Of a DNA stretch of 24,627 nucleotides, positions 24,396 through 24,627 are shown piece after piece. Both the position numbers and the translations under genes were made by a program. The stretch spans positions 1-24,627 of the forward strand of contig JAIRUG010000004.1 of assembly GCA_031254535.1 (NCBI GenBank), read 5' to 3'. Source of the DNA: Rickettsia sp. (GTDB lineage: Bacteria; Pseudomonadota; Alphaproteobacteria; Rickettsiales; Rickettsiaceae). The notes below the pieces were generated by a model. That model had not been told where the DNA came from. It ran no database searches and saw nothing but the letters and a program-made list of their open reading frames with translations. How positions within the stretch are numbered: position 1 is the stretch's first letter; each line of letters starts with the position of its first letter.

Positions 24396-24627
24396 TATAG
24401 CTTAACCAGATAATATGGCGACATCAGCTAATGCTGCCCAAACTGCCTGAAAGAAATCAGAGAAATTACCAGCAGTTTTCCTGATCTGCTGCTTAATTTT
24501 AACCAGTAATGCTCTATTGGGTTCAAATCTGGTGAATATGTTGGTAAAAAAAGAATCTTACAGCCCACTGACTCTATTAAATCTTTTACTTTCTTTGTAT
24601 GATGGAAATTGATATTATCCATTACTA
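24396..24627 (-). mobile_element. IS630-family element, 3' end (continues past window)
   Basis: The insertion sequence enters from the right edge and ends near the TATAGCTTAACC at about 24396-24407, with the transposase stop codon inside the terminal sequence. IS630 elements duplicate a TA dinucleotide, and a TA is present at this boundary. Only about 230 bases are in the window. Confidence 0.75.
24402..24627 (-). pseudogene. IS630-family transposase, C-terminal part with frameshift
   Basis: The minus strand encodes V-M-D-N-I-N-F-H-H-T-K-K, then P-T-Y-S-P-D-L-N-P-I-E-H-Y-W. These are the second Asp and the final Glu of the DDE triad, 34 residues apart as in IS630 transposases. In the uninterrupted frame the protein ends abnormally at 24428. 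A one-base change at the run of four A (plus strand T at 24497-24500) restores K-Q-Q-I-R-K-T-A-G-N-F-S-D-F-F-Q-A-V-W to a stop at 24402-24404. Either the copy is inactivated by a base lost from an A5 run or slippage is used. Confidence 0.85.

Overview
The window is about 24.6 kb of AT-rich DNA from a member of the Rickettsiales, most likely Rickettsia in the broad sense. Candidates are classical Rickettsia, the Torix group ('Candidatus Tisiphia') or 'Candidatus Megaira'. The evidence is the low GC, short housekeeping genes separated by degraded spacers, a palindromic element encoding a rickettsial-type RPE peptide at the end of gyrA, many short palindromic repeats, and IS630/IS5-like remnants. 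A complete transketolase gene argues against classical pathogenic Rickettsia, which I recall as lacking the non-oxidative pentose phosphate pathway. The placement is inference.

Layout. 1-190: a possible remnant of a minus-strand gene resembling release factor 2. 191-2138: three overlapping plus-strand genes for an amino-acid-binding lipoprotein, a flavin-reductase-like protein and DapB. 2177-2757: rpmB-rpmE behind a consensus sigma70 promoter. 2955-3031: initiator tRNA. 3200-6446: ruvX divergent from an overlapping pair for a phosphoethanolamine transferase and LpxB, both lipid A functions. 6512-10812: the accessory part, with a 1002-residue STAND protein (LuxR-type HTH, weakly TIR-like region, one membrane segment, NB-ARC ATPase, TPRs) and a stand-alone (p)ppGpp-synthetase-domain protein, separated by two MITE-like remnants. 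10915-12910: dapD-dnaN. 13010-15170: a zinc-ribbon membrane protein, an RDD membrane protein and recR, with a dense repeat cluster before recR. 15506-16769: an overlapping histidine kinase and REC-only response regulator. 17299-20013: gyrA, whose stop codon is the first triplet of an RPE. 20381-21190: rsmD preceded by a broken rluB. 21339-24267: a DUF1189 membrane protein divergent from tkt. 24396 to the end: the 3' part of an IS630 transposase with a one-base frameshift.

Most of the window is core metabolism: DAP/lysine for the wall (dapB, dapD), lipid A (lpxB, eptA-like), replication and repair (dnaN, gyrA, recR, ruvX), translation (rpmB, rpmE, tRNA, rsmD) and sugar phosphates (tkt). The most interesting candidate for an undescribed system is the STAND gene, which joins a DNA-binding head to an NLR-like sensor. 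It sits among repeat and insertion remnants next to a possible alarmone synthetase. A second notable signal is the short palindromic repeat family, whose variable centres change on both arms together, suggesting that a folded structure is maintained.
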